From Chelonoidis abingdonii (Eukaryota > Chordata > Testudines > Testudinidae), in NCBI RefSeq assembly GCF_003597395.2, contig NC_133770.1, positions 11,469,046 to 11,533,045 of the forward strand: a stretch of DNA of 64,000 bases, written 5' to 3'. Positions 1 through 11,954 of the stretch are shown here, piece by piece. The notes below the pieces were generated by a model, which saw nothing but the letters and a program-made list of their open reading frames with translations, ran no database searches and had not been told where the DNA came from. A program made the position numbers and the translations under genes. Every line of letters begins with the position of its first letter. The first letter of the stretch is position 1.

Positions 1-1421
1 GGGACTGACCCAAACCCAATGGCCTGCACCCCACTCCCCATCTTTCCTAGGGAGGGAAGCCAATAGGGTTTAGCAGATGGTCTATGTCCTTAAAACGAAG
101 AACTTACTGAAAACTCACCCTAGAAATGGCATAGAACGGCAGCTAAGAGTATTAGAAAAGCTTAAATATAAACAAAAGAGAGAGGGGTTTTCAAAAGACA
201 TAGGCCTCTTTCAAAAGAAAAGTATTAAAGGGAAAAGTGTGTGTATGATGGGAGTGGGTGGGGTGTTGTACATTTAAATATTAACTAAAATGACCTAAGG
301 TATTTACACACATTCTCCTTGTCCCAGAACATCTCCTTGTAGCAGCTGTGATATTTGCAGGAATCCTGCCTCAGTTTCCCACCGTAATCTTCAGCCTACA
401 CCAGCCATGCAGTGACCTCTGCCAAGCCATTTAAAGCGTTCAACTGTTCCCAGGACAACAAGGGCACTTAGCGCACATCCAGTGAACACACCGAACAAAC
501 AACTCCTCAATCCAGCTAAGGATCAGCCTCCAGACCCCTTCCTCACAGGCAGGCTCCCAGCTACAGCAGCCTGTCTTCTCATTCAGCTACTGGCCCTCCC
601 CTAATCAGTCATCCAGATCAAGCCTCCCCTCCCTGCCAAGGGGTTCAGCATGTCCTACAGTCCCTGACCCGAGCCAGCCTCCTTATCCACCTAGGAGCAG
701 GCTGCTTGCTCGCCTTCACCCACAGCCTTCAGCTGCTGGGCTTTCTCCTCTTAAATCTAGCACCCAGTGCAAGCGTTGCAGGGTGGAGCTACTGAAGCCA
801 GTGCTGCCCTTTAACTCCTTCCTGGCTGGAGCGAGATTTGTCTACCTATCCTGTCACAAGTATCTAAACAGAAGCTGAGCCCTTGAATGTCCTTAACCAC
901 AGGCACTGTTAAAATCCCAAGGTTTACTGCATCACCTGATGTGCGGTATTTACAGCATTCCCTACGCTTAGCGCATGAAGACTGCTGCAAATACTCCGGT
1001 AAATGTAATTACGAGGAGCGGTAAATGTCAAGCTTTTAATAGCACTTGTCTCATGTCTCCTCTTAACTTGGAAATGAGTTCAAATGCCTCTCTGCTTAAC
1101 AAAAAGCAAACAAAGGACCATGAGTAAAATTGTACATAGCTCCTCTCGGCTAGGATTCCCTCGATGTATTTTTCAAATGTTAATTACATAATATAATGAC
1201 ATCTCTTTTACAGATGGGTTAAGTCTGACAGACAGTTTAAGGGACTGGTCCCATGAAGGGCAGAACATGATCAATTGCCTTTGAAATCAGTGGAAACTGG
1301 TAGCACTCAGCACATCATAGGGAGTAGCCCAGTGAGACTTTAGTGACAGTGATAGCAGTGAAATCCAGAGTTCCATGTTCCCACCACTAGCCACTCTTCT
1401 TTCCTAGGAAAAAGTGAACTT
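1..1421. other. Unassigned non-coding sequence
   Basis: I recognise no gene, RNA or repeat family here. The only open frame near the left end (77-277, + strand, 66 codons) is lysine-rich with no recognisable motif and is at chance length. A stretch around 340-840 is rich in C and in short purine-poor runs and could be an old LTR or other repeat, but no terminal motif or target duplication was found. Confidence 0.5.
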
Positions 1422-1426
1422 GTCCC

Positions 1427-3043
1427 TGTAGCGGGATGGTGACTCCACCCCTATCTGGAAGGGCTTAAAGGAGCCTGGGAGAGGGCTGTGGCAGAGAAAA
1501 GCTGGGCTGATGGGGAAGCCAGACACAGCTTTAGCCAGTGCAATCAGGGCCCAGCTGGCCCTTATAAGAGGGTGATGGGCCAGAAGCACAGACAAATTCT
1601 CTCTAGCTTTGAGAGGGAGGGATGTGGCTGCAGGGAGATGAGAGAAGGTACCTGGAGTGGAGCAGGGCTGGGGATAGGCCAAAGGAGCAGGGGAGCTCCA
1701 GGCTGGCAACTCCCCAGGCTGCAGGGCCTGGTCCTAGGCCCACAGGGGTACTAGGTGGTAGAGGAAGGCAACTGGTCCAACCCCCCTTGCCTATGATGAG
1801 TGGCTTTTACACTGCAGTCTGCCCCAGTGAGCGGGGGCTAGATGGTGACTGGCAGTAGCCCATGACTGAGGCAAGGTAGGGATAGAGGGTTGGGGCTTCC
1901 CCTGGGTGGGGAGACCCTGAGACTTTGGGGGTATTGCCAGGGGGAAGCCCCTCAAAGACAAGGGGCACCAGGTCCTGGGAGGGACATGGGAGCCAGCAGC
2001 AGTGGGATACCAGCCAGCAGAGGGGTCTCCGGAGCCTGGAAATGCTAATTCCCTGAGACAACTGTTAGGGGGCTTATTCCTTCACCCTCTTACTTCCCTG
2101 GTCCTTCTCGCATGAACAGAGAGCAACAATACCCGAAGTCCAAAGGCGCAAACAATTCAATGTTTATTGGGGTGAACTTTCAGCAAGCATGATTCCAGTT
2201 TCCTTCCTAAGTGTCCCCCTTCCCAGATCTGACACCACAGAGCCTTGTCTGTGTCCCTGTTCCTGTTCCCATCCCCTGTTTCCATTCCCCCTTTAGCAAA
2301 ACATGATTCCAATTCCCCCATCCCCAGTCCCTGTTCCCATTCCCCCCCCACACACTTTCTGATTGACTGCAGACTATATACTAAAACCTGAGTGTTGCTT
2401 AGCTATTTCTTAACCAGTCATTTTACTGAAATTTAACTAACTAATCCTAATATACTGTAACATGGTTATTTAACCAATTATATTCCACCACCTTCATTGG
2501 TTTACGCCCAACAAAATTAATTATACAGCAGACAGAGACCATGCAAATAAACATACAAAACAATACAGAAGTGAGGATTTCACAACTACATCTATACAGA
2601 CATAAGGGTTCTCCAGCTGTGTCTATTGATAAGTGAGTTCTTGCCAGACAGGATGCTATCAAACTAAGTTTCCTTTTACATCTTCTAGGCTCTTCCCTTT
2701 CTCTGGAGGTGATAGGAATATCAGGACAGGATTGTATTCCTAATAGCCCAATAGCACCTTATTTCAATGTGACTAGTTTGGAATGTGAGGATGTGACCAG
2801 ACACTTCCCAGCTTATGGCTGCCTAACTACATCTTGGCTGAAGGCCTTAGCCTGTCACAGTAAGAGAAGGCCATTACACAGACAGTGAGCTTTGATTCTT
2901 TCTTTTATACCTCTATAACTAGCTAAGTGATAAGAATACACCTAAATTCTTAAAGTATAGGCCTTTGCAGACAGGCCTGAATAGCTATATCCTAACAACA
3001 ACCAGCAGGAGGTGCTGCGGTGGTGAGTCCCTGCACTGCGACA
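1427..3043 (+). mobile_element. Solo LTR, interrupted by a second solo LTR
   Basis: The element opens with TG at 1427 and closes with CA at 3043. It is flanked by the perfect 5-bp duplication gtccc (1422-1426 and 3044-3048). Its own sequence is 1427-2062 plus about 3003-3043 (roughly 680 bp), because another LTR sits inside it. A TATA-like motif (ttataagag) at 1562-1570 fits + orientation. The 5-bp duplication and TG...CA ends are known for LTR retrotransposons and endogenous retroviruses (Gypsy or ERV-L type). No internal gag or pol is present, so this is a solo LTR left by LTR-LTR recombination. I recognise it as a repeat seen in turtles, but the family name is not assigned. Confidence 0.8.
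2063..2997 (-). mobile_element. Solo LTR nested in an older LTR
   Basis: This 935-bp element begins tgttagg and ends cctaaca, giving inverted 7-bp termini with TG...CA. It is flanked by the perfect 5-bp duplication acaac (2058-2062 and 2998-3002). On the minus strand an AATAAA signal lies opposite 2161-2166 and a TATAAAAG box opposite 2902-2909, so minus is the likely transcription direction. The spacing of those two signals is unusually long for one LTR, so at least one may be incidental. A degenerate tract of ccctgttcccattcc-like units occupies about 2222-2350. No coding interior remains. Confidence 0.85.
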
Positions 3044-3048
3044 GTCCC

Positions 3049-3509
3049 ATTGTAGCTTTTCAGCAGAACACAGTGTTTATCTTCTCGCAGAATAGTGCAC
3101 AAAACCTGGACAATGATTCTATCGTACCAAACCTCAGGAGCTAAATTTGTCCATAGTCTATCGGAATGAGAAGAGGCAAACCTCAATGGAGCTCAGCCGC
3201 TCATGTCACAAGCGTTCATGAGTTAGCAAAATGCCCAATTGTCAGGAGCATAAGAGATGGTTAAAATAAATTAGTTTGTTCATCTGAGTCCAAAGCCACT
3301 GCAAGCCACGATTGAGATGAGAGAGAATATCATGAAGCAGTGCCGGGAAATGCCATTCATTGGATTTGATAGCTTCAGATAGGAGGTGGGTTAAATTACG
3401 CATAAGAACATGTAAGATCTATCACTATACAGCAGAAAGCTGTATTTCTTTATTATTCAGCATTGTAATGGCTTCAAACCACCAGGCTCTTGGAAACTAT
3501 TATATGTTT
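3049..3509. other. Unassigned sequence
   Basis: Nothing recognisable was found between the LTR right-hand target duplication and the short MITE at 3510. Reading frames here are short and carry no motif. Confidence 0.5.
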
Positions 3510-3599
3510 TGGGCCAGATCCTCAGCTTGTATAAGTAACAGTGGTCGCAGTGCAGTCAATGGAGCTAGGCCAGTTTACACCTGCTGCAGATTCTGGCCC
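3510..3599. mobile_element. Short palindromic MITE (gggccagatcctcag ends)
   Basis: The left end gggccagatcctcagc is mirrored by the right end, which reads gcagattctggccc. The centre contains a tgcagtcaatggagct-like core. This roughly 90-bp near-palindrome recurs in the window at about 7279-7343 and 23313-23398. The 8 bases on each side match only partly, so the hAT assignment is an inference. Confidence 0.55.
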
Positions 3600-6139
3600 T
3601 ATGTATTTCAACTCAGTTTAGGGGCAACTACAAAAATCAAAATATCGTTAGTTCAGGCATTTATCCTTGAGCATCTGAGTTATAGCCCTGACATCCTCAC
3701 AGGACCAGCCTGCAGAAATCTTTACAAGAGCACATGTCGCTGTGTACACTCCATGTGGGGAACAGGATACACACTCTGCCTTTTCATCCCAGCTCCAGGA
3801 AAGCTATTCGAAAGAGACAGTTATAGATTCTCTTGATATAGAGGAGCCCCTGAGTACGGCAAAGCCAGTGTACCCTGGCTCTATGGTGTAGGGAGCATGC
3901 CCGGGGATAGGATACAGTGCAATGTACTCTGCCAAATGCCAGTGCAATTGCTGCTTGCAGCTGGGGTAGCTTAGATCAGCCCCGAGGTTGCTTTAAAGTC
4001 CTGTTGAGGATCAGTCTGGCCCCCAGCCTGCCCGGGAATGAAGGAGGGTAAAGGTTTACTTAGGATTGAACCAATGATTCTCAGAAGTGATAACTGGGCC
4101 TCCGCAGAGTGTGCATCTGTCAGAGGCTGTCCCTGGACAAGCGGGCAAGGTTGCTGGCACAGACTTAGGGAGGTGTGGATACCCCCATTCGTAAAACTGT
4201 GCTTGACCAGCCTAGGTTCGCTTAGACAATACACATACAGTGAGTATGGAACCAACCTTCAGCTAAGGCTGGGGAAGGTTCAGAGTCCCCCCACCACACT
4301 GGCTGCTGGGTTGGCCACTCCTAGGGAGGCAGAGAATCCCCTTGGATGCACACACTTGCCTAACTGCATCATCTGTATTTCAGGGATAGAGGAAGACAGA
4401 GTCTATGGCAGGGACACAGTGCTTGGGGCCGAAAGAAACAGGCAAACAGCACTGGGGAGGTTGCTCCAGGCAGGCAGGATTTGGGAGAAGGGCCTGGGGA
4501 TGTGCCAACAGTGCTGAACCTCTGTGCCAAAGCAGATGAGGAAGACAAAACACCCCTCTGCTAACCAGGGCAGAGGGGAGTGATTCCAGCTTGTGCTGTG
4601 GCTCCTTTACTGCACACTTGCACTCGCTCCTGCAGTAATAAGGACACTAGTGACCTCACTTGGCACAGACAAGTGATTGGAGGCTGCCATTTGTTGCTGG
4701 CCCAGTTCAGAGTGTACTTCCTTCATCTCTATCTGCTCAGCTCCCTGGGTGACGTAACCACAGGGAGGAAATACCTCTGAACCTGGCAGGCAGTGAGTTG
4801 TCAGATCCTGGGGAGATGGAGGATTACTGACTGGTGGAGACTTGGCAACTCCCCTACTCTGCCTAATGCCAACCACGTGGAGAGTTCATTATTGACCCCC
4901 ATCCGATTGTATGCCCCTCTTTTGCAGGCAGCTGTGATTCTACAGGGGTCGCTGATGTTGGATCTGGGATCCATGCTTGGCCTCTCCTACTTCTGCCAAA
5001 TGAGAGTTTCCACTAGACGTTTTAGCTTCTTCCGGCCAGCCACTGGGGAGCAATGACACATATACAAACTGGCCAATACATACTGGAAATCCTGTGAGGT
5101 CCTCCCCCAGCAAGCAAAGAGCGGAAATGAATGGCTTCATTACAGTGTCTGTCTTCTTCAAATTCACCCAGCTCAAGCCAGCCCCCATATCTTCATGCCC
5201 ATACATGGAATCCTTTATATTTGTGAGCATGATCACGGAGCTGGACTGACATCTCTCTGTAACTATAAGCTCATCAATTGGGACAGATTGCCAGTTTCAT
5301 GTTCTCTCCTGGGCATTCTGCTGTCAGCACAGACAAGTGATGCACATGGGTGGACTCTTAACATGTCTGCATTCATACCCATCAATGAGGATACACAGTT
5401 GCTCAGTCAGAGTTCTGGGGTGGGGCCCCTACCCAGGACATTGTCACAAGGTTATGATTGGCAACCTTCCCATCACTGACAGGGGACATCTGTTACTTTC
5501 TATAACAGGCTCCTTGTGCTGATGCCACATGCCTTCTTATATCTGACCATGTATCACCCACCCACCCCTCTACATCTCCTCCTCCTTGAGGTCCTGGTGA
5601 AACTCCTCAACACACATAGTCCAATTCTTATTAATCATTATGGTCCTTTGCTAAGCTTCCTATCTTTCACTCCTAAATTAAGCAGCTGATCCCCAACCAC
5701 ATCTCCATGTGTTTCTGATGGGCTTTATTTTGTTTTCCAATGGGTTAAGTACTGGTTAGAACTGGCTGGAAAAAAGGGGACCCCAAGGTTGAGACTTAGC
5801 TCCTTACTTCCACCCAACTAGAGAGAGACCGAGATTCTGCAGTGGTGCCAGATTCCCTCTGAAGGCAGTGGAGTGGAACACTTTGAGGATGATAGAGTCA
5901 GTACCGAAAGGATGAGCTACAGATTGAGGGGACAGAAAGACAGAACACTGCTCTGACGCTGCACACGAATGAGTATCATGTTGGGGACTTTCGGGGATGT
6001 GGTATGAAAAGCGATCATGTGCTGTTGTGACTGTTCATCGCAATATGAGGCCTGTTGGCGTAACCCACACACCTCCCGGGTGTGGTGTTCTGTCCCATGT
6101 AGTGGCACCGAGACCACTAGATAAAATGAGTCTGCTCTA
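3600..6139. other. Unassigned 2.5-kb stretch
   Basis: I see no recognisable gene or repeat. Open frames of 85-159 codons exist on both strands (for example 4038-4517 +), but they overlap antisense frames of similar length, start at arbitrary points and carry no domain. Splice-like sites occur (ctgtatttcag at 4373-4383), but there is no supporting coding continuity. It may be intergenic or intronic. Confidence 0.45.
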
Positions 6140-6144
6140 CAGCT

Positions 6145-6345
6145 TTTGCTAACAGGCAGTTGGCTTTTACCTCATGTGGTAGAGGCTCATGCACTAAGTT
6201 CCTGAGGCCCTGGGTTCAGTCCTGATGACTGGGGTCTGTCGGTGTTACATTTCCACACCCCTGGACAATCCCCGTCTGGTTCATGGGGCCAAGGATTAAA
6301 AGTCACAATAAGCCTTGCAATGTCTTAGCAAAAGAAGCAAGAAGA
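6145..6345 (+). mobile_element. tRNA-derived SINE
   Basis: The 5' part is tRNA-like. An A-box-like stretch (cctcatgtggtagaggctc, 6171-6189) is followed about 30 bases later by a B-box (gggttcagtcctg, 6211-6223). These are the split promoter elements of RNA polymerase III. The downstream body is not tRNA and there is no cloverleaf 3' half, so this is a SINE copy rather than a tRNA gene. The boundaries are approximate. Confidence 0.6.
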
Positions 6346-7278
6346 CATGCATAGACTGTACACCCTGCACCACACTTTCAAGGCAAACATATTTTGAATG
6401 TCAGACCAATGGGTTGGCAGAGGCTGCCCATGAAAAGTTGCATTTTAAATCTCTTAAAAAAGTGAGTGAAGGAGCCCGATGAGTGCCCCTGAAGTTCTGT
6501 TTTTCAGCTTCCCTGGAGGTGCTCAAGGAAGATGGCCAAAGGCAAAATTCCCCCTCTTGTCTGATGTTGCACTTCAAGACAAGGCAAATTCATGCAACTG
6601 TTTAACTGCAGAGACCTTTTGTAGTCAGTCAACGCAGTACAAGCAGTTCCCAGTGACAGTCTGAGTGACAACTGATTGATTCTCTTCAATAAAACATGTA
6701 GCTGAAGCTGTTGCTACTTAGATAAGAACCTACCTTTCATACATCCACCTCTGCTTGCTTTCCTCTTTTACCCTTCCCCAGTCTACTCTCGTATCTCCAA
6801 TTATAGCCTTCTTTTCCCAGGAACCTCATCCTTACACCGTCACAACCATGGATCCCTGCACACAGCAATGGTTGGATGGATCACCTCATAACCCAAAGGA
6901 GAAACTTCCTTCAGGTTTGCTGAATGGGCCACTAAGAAAAAAAATCAACCCATTCTTTTGATGGACACAACCCAGTCACTACCCACCTTCCCTGAGCCCA
7001 TCCACTCCTTACACCCATGCCAGATTTTACATTTGGTTGGAAAGTAACAGGTGTGAACCCATGAGCTTCCCCATTGCTCTGTCCCTGAATCTTGTCCCAG
7101 GAGCAGTTTAACATTGTGGGGAGGGAGGGGAAGTAAAATAATGCTGATTGGGCCAGTACAGAGTTGATGATGAAAAAAGCACATGTCCCTTTAGCCTCAA
7201 TCCCTCCCACACCTAACCCCTCCTCTCATCCCAGGAGGGCTTTGGCAAGATCAAGGGAAATTCTATCCACCTGCAGAA
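6346..7278. other. Unassigned sequence
   Basis: No recognisable element was found. Short frames on both strands (for example 6932-7210 and 6945-7184, minus) overlap one another and carry no motif. Confidence 0.45.
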
Positions 7279-7343
7279 TCAGTCAGATCCTCAGTGGTGT
7301 AAATCAGCAAAGCTCAGTTCCACCAGCTGGGGATCTGGCCCTC
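7279..7343. mobile_element. Short palindromic MITE copy
   Basis: This stretch resembles the 3510-3599 element. It has a left end containing cagatcctcagtggtgtaaat and a right end containing caccagctggggatctggccc, which mirror each other. It is more diverged and shorter than the first copy. Confidence 0.5.
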
Positions 7344-7547
7344 ACAGTTTTAGGACTTAAACACTTTGGGGCAGGGAGTCTCTCTCCGTTTAGGGCCCTG
7401 ACATCAATCAAGGCTTTTAGATGCTACAGTCTAGTTTGTGCCATGCTACAGGCATGGCACAAAAAAACCTAGACAGCCATGTATTCTGTGATCATCTCAC
7501 TCACAAGCCTACAGCCAGCTCAGCACTTGGATGGGGGAATTTGAAGG

Positions 7548-7660
7548 CAGCATTTCTCAACCTTTTTGATACCAAGGACCAGCTTGATGCCTTCCTAAAC
7601 TGTGTCAGGGAGATCGCGGGGACTGGAGCCAGACTACAGCCTGGTTGTTGAGAAACACTG
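7548..7660. mobile_element. hAT (Charlie-like) MITE
   Basis: The 113-bp element begins cagcatttctcaacc and ends gttgttgagaaacactg. This pair is the classical inverted terminus of Charlie-type hAT elements. Flanks tttgaagg (7540-7547) and ttctaagg (7661-7668) agree at 6 of 8 bases, as expected for an aged 8-bp hAT target duplication. It has no coding capacity, and the frame through it is incidental. Confidence 0.75.
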
Positions 7661-7668
7661 TTCTAAGG

Positions 7669-8150
7669 AACCAGAGGTGCTGTAAAATATGCTATTAGTC
7701 ATTCAATAGATGGCACTCTTTACGCCTGTGTCACTACTGACTACCGCGGTATAGGGAAGTCCTGTGCTGACAAAGGCGTATAGTGGATGGGACATAAGAC
7801 CAAGATCCTGATGATTTTTTGGCCATTAAAAATCTATGGCCATTTTTATAATAATAGTGGAGTTAAATGACAGCAATTACAAGCTTCCCAGTGCCAAAAA
7901 CGCTGACAAATGTTATGCATAGAAATGATTCTGTTGACATATCTTGTTTTCTTTCTTTCTCTACTCAGACCTTTTACAGTAGAACAGTCTCACTCTGGCA
8001 TAACAGTTTCCACTGGAAGGGATTGTAAACCGGTTTATAGCCTCGTTAAATTTTATATAAATTGACTATTAAGTTTTCCATGTGAATTTGGATCTAGTGA
8101 AAGGTGTTGAAATGAGCCTGAAATCTTAAGTTTAGCCATAGAACAGGTAC
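7669..8150. other. Unassigned AT-rich sequence
   Basis: Nothing recognisable was found here. Confidence 0.4.
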
Positions 8151-8214
8151 ATGCACAGTAAGAGACAGTCCCTGTCCCAAAGCGTTTACGATCTAGATGG
8201 ACATGACGGAATTG
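8151..8214 (-). mobile_element. Ancient L3/CR1-type or MIR-type repeat tail
   Basis: The segment cagtaagagacagtccctg followed by cccaaagcg-tttacgatct matches the conserved tail of old amniote L3/CR1-clade or associated SINE repeats, as I remember it. Similar segments lie at about 18760-18850 and 31880-31925. The copy is short and boundaries are uncertain. Confidence 0.45.
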
Positions 8215-8226
8215 GAGGAAGGTAGT

Positions 8227-8290
8227 ATCGCTTCTCGGCTTTATGAGCTAAGAGGTGAAAACTTTATCTAAAAGTTGTATTTGTTCTCTA
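8227..8290 (+). pseudogene. Possible U2 snRNA pseudogene fragment
   Basis: The stretch starts with atcgcttctcggc, identical to the first 13 nt of vertebrate U2 snRNA. It continues ttt-atgagctaaga, close to U2 nt 14-26. Further on, gttgtatttgttct (8274-8287) resembles the U2 branch-recognition region but is displaced by roughly 18 extra bases. No downstream U2 body is recognised. It could be a truncated retroposed U2 fragment or a chance match. Confidence 0.35.
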
Positions 8291-8794
8291 GCACAGGTTC
8301 AAAATTCTGTCAAATCCATTTTTCAGTAGGAATTGGTTTGAAAATTAAACTGCTTTTCTTTGTGAAAAAAATGTTTGCTTTGGACCGAAAGGCCAAAATA
8401 TTTTGATTTTGAAATGCTGCCTCTGTGCCTCATGGGAATTCTAGTTTGGCTGTTTTATGTCTGCATGCTCCTTGATAGGCCAGTCTCCCATCTCCCATGA
8501 TGCACCACAGCCAGGAACTCCCATGATATGCTGCCTCCACCCCTGAAGAGTGGAAACTGATGCGTCATGGAAATATGGTCTAACTAAGGACAGCCTGTGC
8601 AAGAGAATGAGAGGTTGAGGCACTAAAACTACAACGCCTATGTGATACTAAATTGAAATGTTTTGGGGGTTTTGCTACCCCTTTCCCCAAAAAACAACAA
8701 CCAACAACAAAAAACCCAACAAAGTTTCCATGGACAATCAATGTCTTCATTTTTCTCTAAATTTGCAATGACAAAATATTCCATTTTCTAGTGA
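8291..8794. other. Unassigned sequence
   Basis: No gene or repeat was recognised. It includes a short A/C-rich simple stretch at about 8685-8725. Confidence 0.4.
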
Positions 8795-8799
8795 GCTCT

Positions 8800-8912
8800 A
8801 CTCTTATCCTCATTTGACAGATGGGGAACCGAGACACAGAGAGATTAAATCCCTTGCCCAGGTTCACACTTGGGAGTCTGTGGCAGAGCCAGAAATTGAA
8901 TTTACTCACAAG
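8800..8912 (-). mobile_element. MIR SINE (antisense)
   Basis: The sequence from cctcatttgacagatgggga through gagacacagagagattaaat, cttgcccaggttcacac and gtctgtggcagagccagaaa is the reverse complement of the MIR core. MIR is an ancient tRNA-derived CORE-SINE found across amniotes. The identity is clear by eye over about 110 bases. The 93-codon frame at 8814 is produced by the repeat and is not a gene. Confidence 0.8.
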
Positions 8913-10239
8913 ATCCAGAGCCAGACTTTCCCACGGAGTTGTTCAGCTCCAGGAATTTGGTTTGGCACATTATATAGAAAGCTGAACCAGATGCAACATG
9001 TGTATTCCTCTATGGTTCGGGGGGGGTTGATTATAAACTTTATCACGAATAAAAAAATTTGTAGGAAAGTTAGTTTCGCAGTTGTTTCATCATGACGACT
9101 GCTTTTTTATTTTGTGGGCTTAGTGCTGGACTGAAAAACACAGGCCAAATTCTGCACTCACTTACACTCCTGTTGACTGTCATAAATGATTTCCTCCGAA
9201 TTTCAGACCAGCATGAGTCAGAGCAGATTTTGGCCCAACTGGTGCAGTTCCCTTTTTAAAAAAGGCGGACATTTTGTTGTCCTTTAATTAAAATAGGATG
9301 CTACTGCTGACTATGAGAGTTTGACAGGAAGATTCATCACAGAAATGCAGAGGAATGACTGCCTAGAGAGCTGATAATCTGACACTTATAGGTATAGCAA
9401 AAAAAAAATGCAGGAAGATTTACAATTATAGAATTAATATCACAAAAATATGTCAAGATTTCAGGAGAAAGCCAACAGGCCAAACCACTGGGGCTACATC
9501 TTCATTGTGAAAGCAGGTGTGAGGGAGGCCAGCCTAAGGGACTAAGTCCTGGGAGGTGCTGGACATCCTCCCAGTGAAGTCAATGTGAACTGTGGGTACT
9601 TCATCATCTCAGCAGGATCAGTCCTTAAATCTTTCCTAGTGGGGCCATCCCTCCCCTGGGGATCATCATCCACAATGACTGAGACATTCTGGCCTGGTGG
9701 GGTGGGAATTTTGTCACTGCCACCCATTACCCGACCATTCTGCTGAGCTTCTTGCAGAAAATGAGAGTGACAAGGTATCATTTTGACTCCAGAACATTTG
9801 CAGGAAATGTGAACTAACATTACCTCCTGGGATGACAAATTATACAGAAGCAAGCCACAGCACCACTGTGGTTAGATTAAATTTCTGTCAAGAACAAGGC
9901 TGGGGTATTTGCTCAGTTATATTAGTTACCATGATGAATTCATTCGTACTGTATGTTTAACGGAGGGATGGGATGTTTTATATCCAGCTGCATCTGCCTG
10001 CTGTGTTGTTTTTAAGTCTTGTGTTTGGAAATACCCATCCGTGAGTCATTTTCAATGTCTTGGCATTTTCTCACCTGTAGCAATAACCAGAAAAGGTGGA
10101 GACTGCCTCTGAATGAGTCCCGGCCCTTTAAAATTCCTGTTCTCTTGCAAAAAGGAAGTGTCTTTGTTCAGGAGCACAGGCTGCTCAGTGGATTCCACCC
10201 ATGGGGGAAGTAGTGCCCTGCAAAGTAGGAACATTTTTA
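8913..10239. other. Unassigned sequence with a weak MITE-like palindrome
   Basis: At about 9143-9240, caggccaaattctgcactc at one end and gagcagattttggccca at the other form a weak inverted repeat typical of small reptile MITEs. Nothing else is recognisable. Frames such as 9542-9853 (minus) show no motif. Confidence 0.4.
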
Positions 10240-10755
10240 AAGGGCTGGTACCAAGAGTACAATGAGAATGAGAACTCCTTGAGTCTTTGCTCCATGCTGG
10301 CTGTGGAAGTAGAGAAAGAACTGACAGGAATTTGTAGGGGATCTTAATGCATGACAGTCTCTGTTAGCAAGAGTCAGGCTAACTGTAACCCTAATAACAC
10401 GAGATTTGTAGAAGCGAGGATTGTGTGAGGGGAGTGGAAAAGAACTGTGTGAGAAGTGGTTTTGACCTTGCTTAGATAATGTGTAGATAATACGAAATGT
10501 AGACTGGCATCTCTTAAGTGAGAAAAACAAGATATCAGGATGACCTATGTATAAACAAAATGCAGCTGTTGCTTATTATTGTCTGTAACAAAAGTATAAA
10601 TGCTGCTGTAATTGTTTACCTGTTGAGACACCTGTCTAGGAAGAGGAGACCCTATGTCCTAGTGCACTCTCTCCCTGCTGTAGCTGCGAAACAGAATAAA
10701 GTATCTGACTTTGCTGTCCCCAACCAAAAAGTGAGAACTCTGTTATTCTCCGACA
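10240..10755 (+). mobile_element. LTR-like segment with TATA and polyA signal
   Basis: A TATA-like motif (gtataaatgc) at 10592-10601 is followed about 100 bp later by AATAAA at 10695-10700 and a terminus ending in ...ccgaca at 10755. This order and spacing fit the U3-R-U5 layout of a retroviral-type LTR in + orientation. I could not find the 5' TG end or a target duplication, so the left boundary is a guess. The 106-codon frame at 10518 runs through the signals and has no retroviral motif. Confidence 0.55.
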
Positions 10756-11950
10756 TGACCTTTCAAATTCTGATCCCTGCTGCTGGGGTTTTCACACACA
10801 CTTGCTTGGCTAACCAGCCCAGCAGCAGCCTATGGTAAGAAAGCATTGAAGGCAGCAAAATGTTTACTAACTGTGGGTGGAATTAATGTGGGGCCAGGGA
10901 GAGAGGGAGTTGCTCATTTTCCCGTTTGCCCAAAGCAGCACAGACACAAAGGGATCCAGCGCCCTACAGTCAACCCAATACGACTGTCCCCTTCGCTAGG
11001 CCAACCAAATAGATTTTACCCACAGAACATTCCTACTTTAAGCTTCTCCTTCACGGCACCATCTGTTGTGTAGGCTGCCGGATCAATGCTCCAGTCCCTG
11101 CAAAATGCAGCCCAAACAGACACAAATGCAGTGTGCTCAGAAATTTCCTAAGGATGGATTTTCACACAAAACAGCTCTTAATTTTAGGCTTCTGTCTGTC
11201 TCTAAGAAGGCTGCATGAATGTTGCTGGTTCCGGAGAGCATCACTGAGAGACTTTGTGTCTATTGTGGAGTTGGTTATATATGGCTGATTGGGTAAACAA
11301 AAAACAAAACCCAACCCTTGCCTTGCGACGAAGAGGAGACATGGACAGAATGCTAATAGACCGAAGCAGCTGCATTAGAAGTCTTTCCATGGTAGCACTG
11401 CAAAGCCACAGGGGGGCTGGCGGTGCACGTTTAATCCTGTTATAAATTAGCATGGACTCCCAGCACTGTCAGCGAGGGCTACCTCTCTCGTTTCCAGAAA
11501 ACATCACTTGGAAAGTTTAGCGAGAGTGGTGGCTGAGTCAACGGCTGCAGGAAAGGGACTGGCCAGCTCTGGCATTACAGTGATTCATAGCTGTGTATTT
11601 AAGGTTCTGAGGAGCGCTATCATAAATCACCAGAGTCGAAACCTCAGAACAGATTAACCTTGAATTAATGGATTGATAAACTTGTTTCTTTTTAACAGTC
11701 ATCAATGAATAAGATGTTAGGAGATTATCTGATCATGGCTCCTCATTTTATATTTACCTTTTGGGGTCTAATTTAACTAAAATTAGGGCCTGACCCTATA
11801 GTCTTTACTCTCATGACTCATCCAGTTAAAGTCAACAGGAATTTGAGTAAGGATTAATACACACACCCCATACACTGCAATGAGCCAACATTGCTCAAAA
11901 AATCGGAGGGAATATGGCTAATAGGTTAGAGCAGAGATTCATGGGCTGTA
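10756..11950. other. Unassigned sequence, partly AT-rich
   Basis: No gene was seen. Sense and antisense frames at 11241-11453 mirror each other and look accidental. A stretch around 11600-11740 has several homeodomain- and GATA-like words and no repeat signature. It is a candidate unique non-coding element, though nothing in the window alone shows conservation. Confidence 0.35.
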
Positions 11951-11954
11951 TCCT

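Noticed and set aside
4038..4517. 159-codon + frame in apparently unique sequence
   Set aside because: It overlaps an antisense frame of 94 codons and has no domain. The sequence shows no exon boundaries supported by context.
6171..6223. A- and B-box pair considered as a tRNA gene
   Set aside because: There is no anticodon stem or 3' acceptor half in the right place. The downstream body matches a SINE layout.
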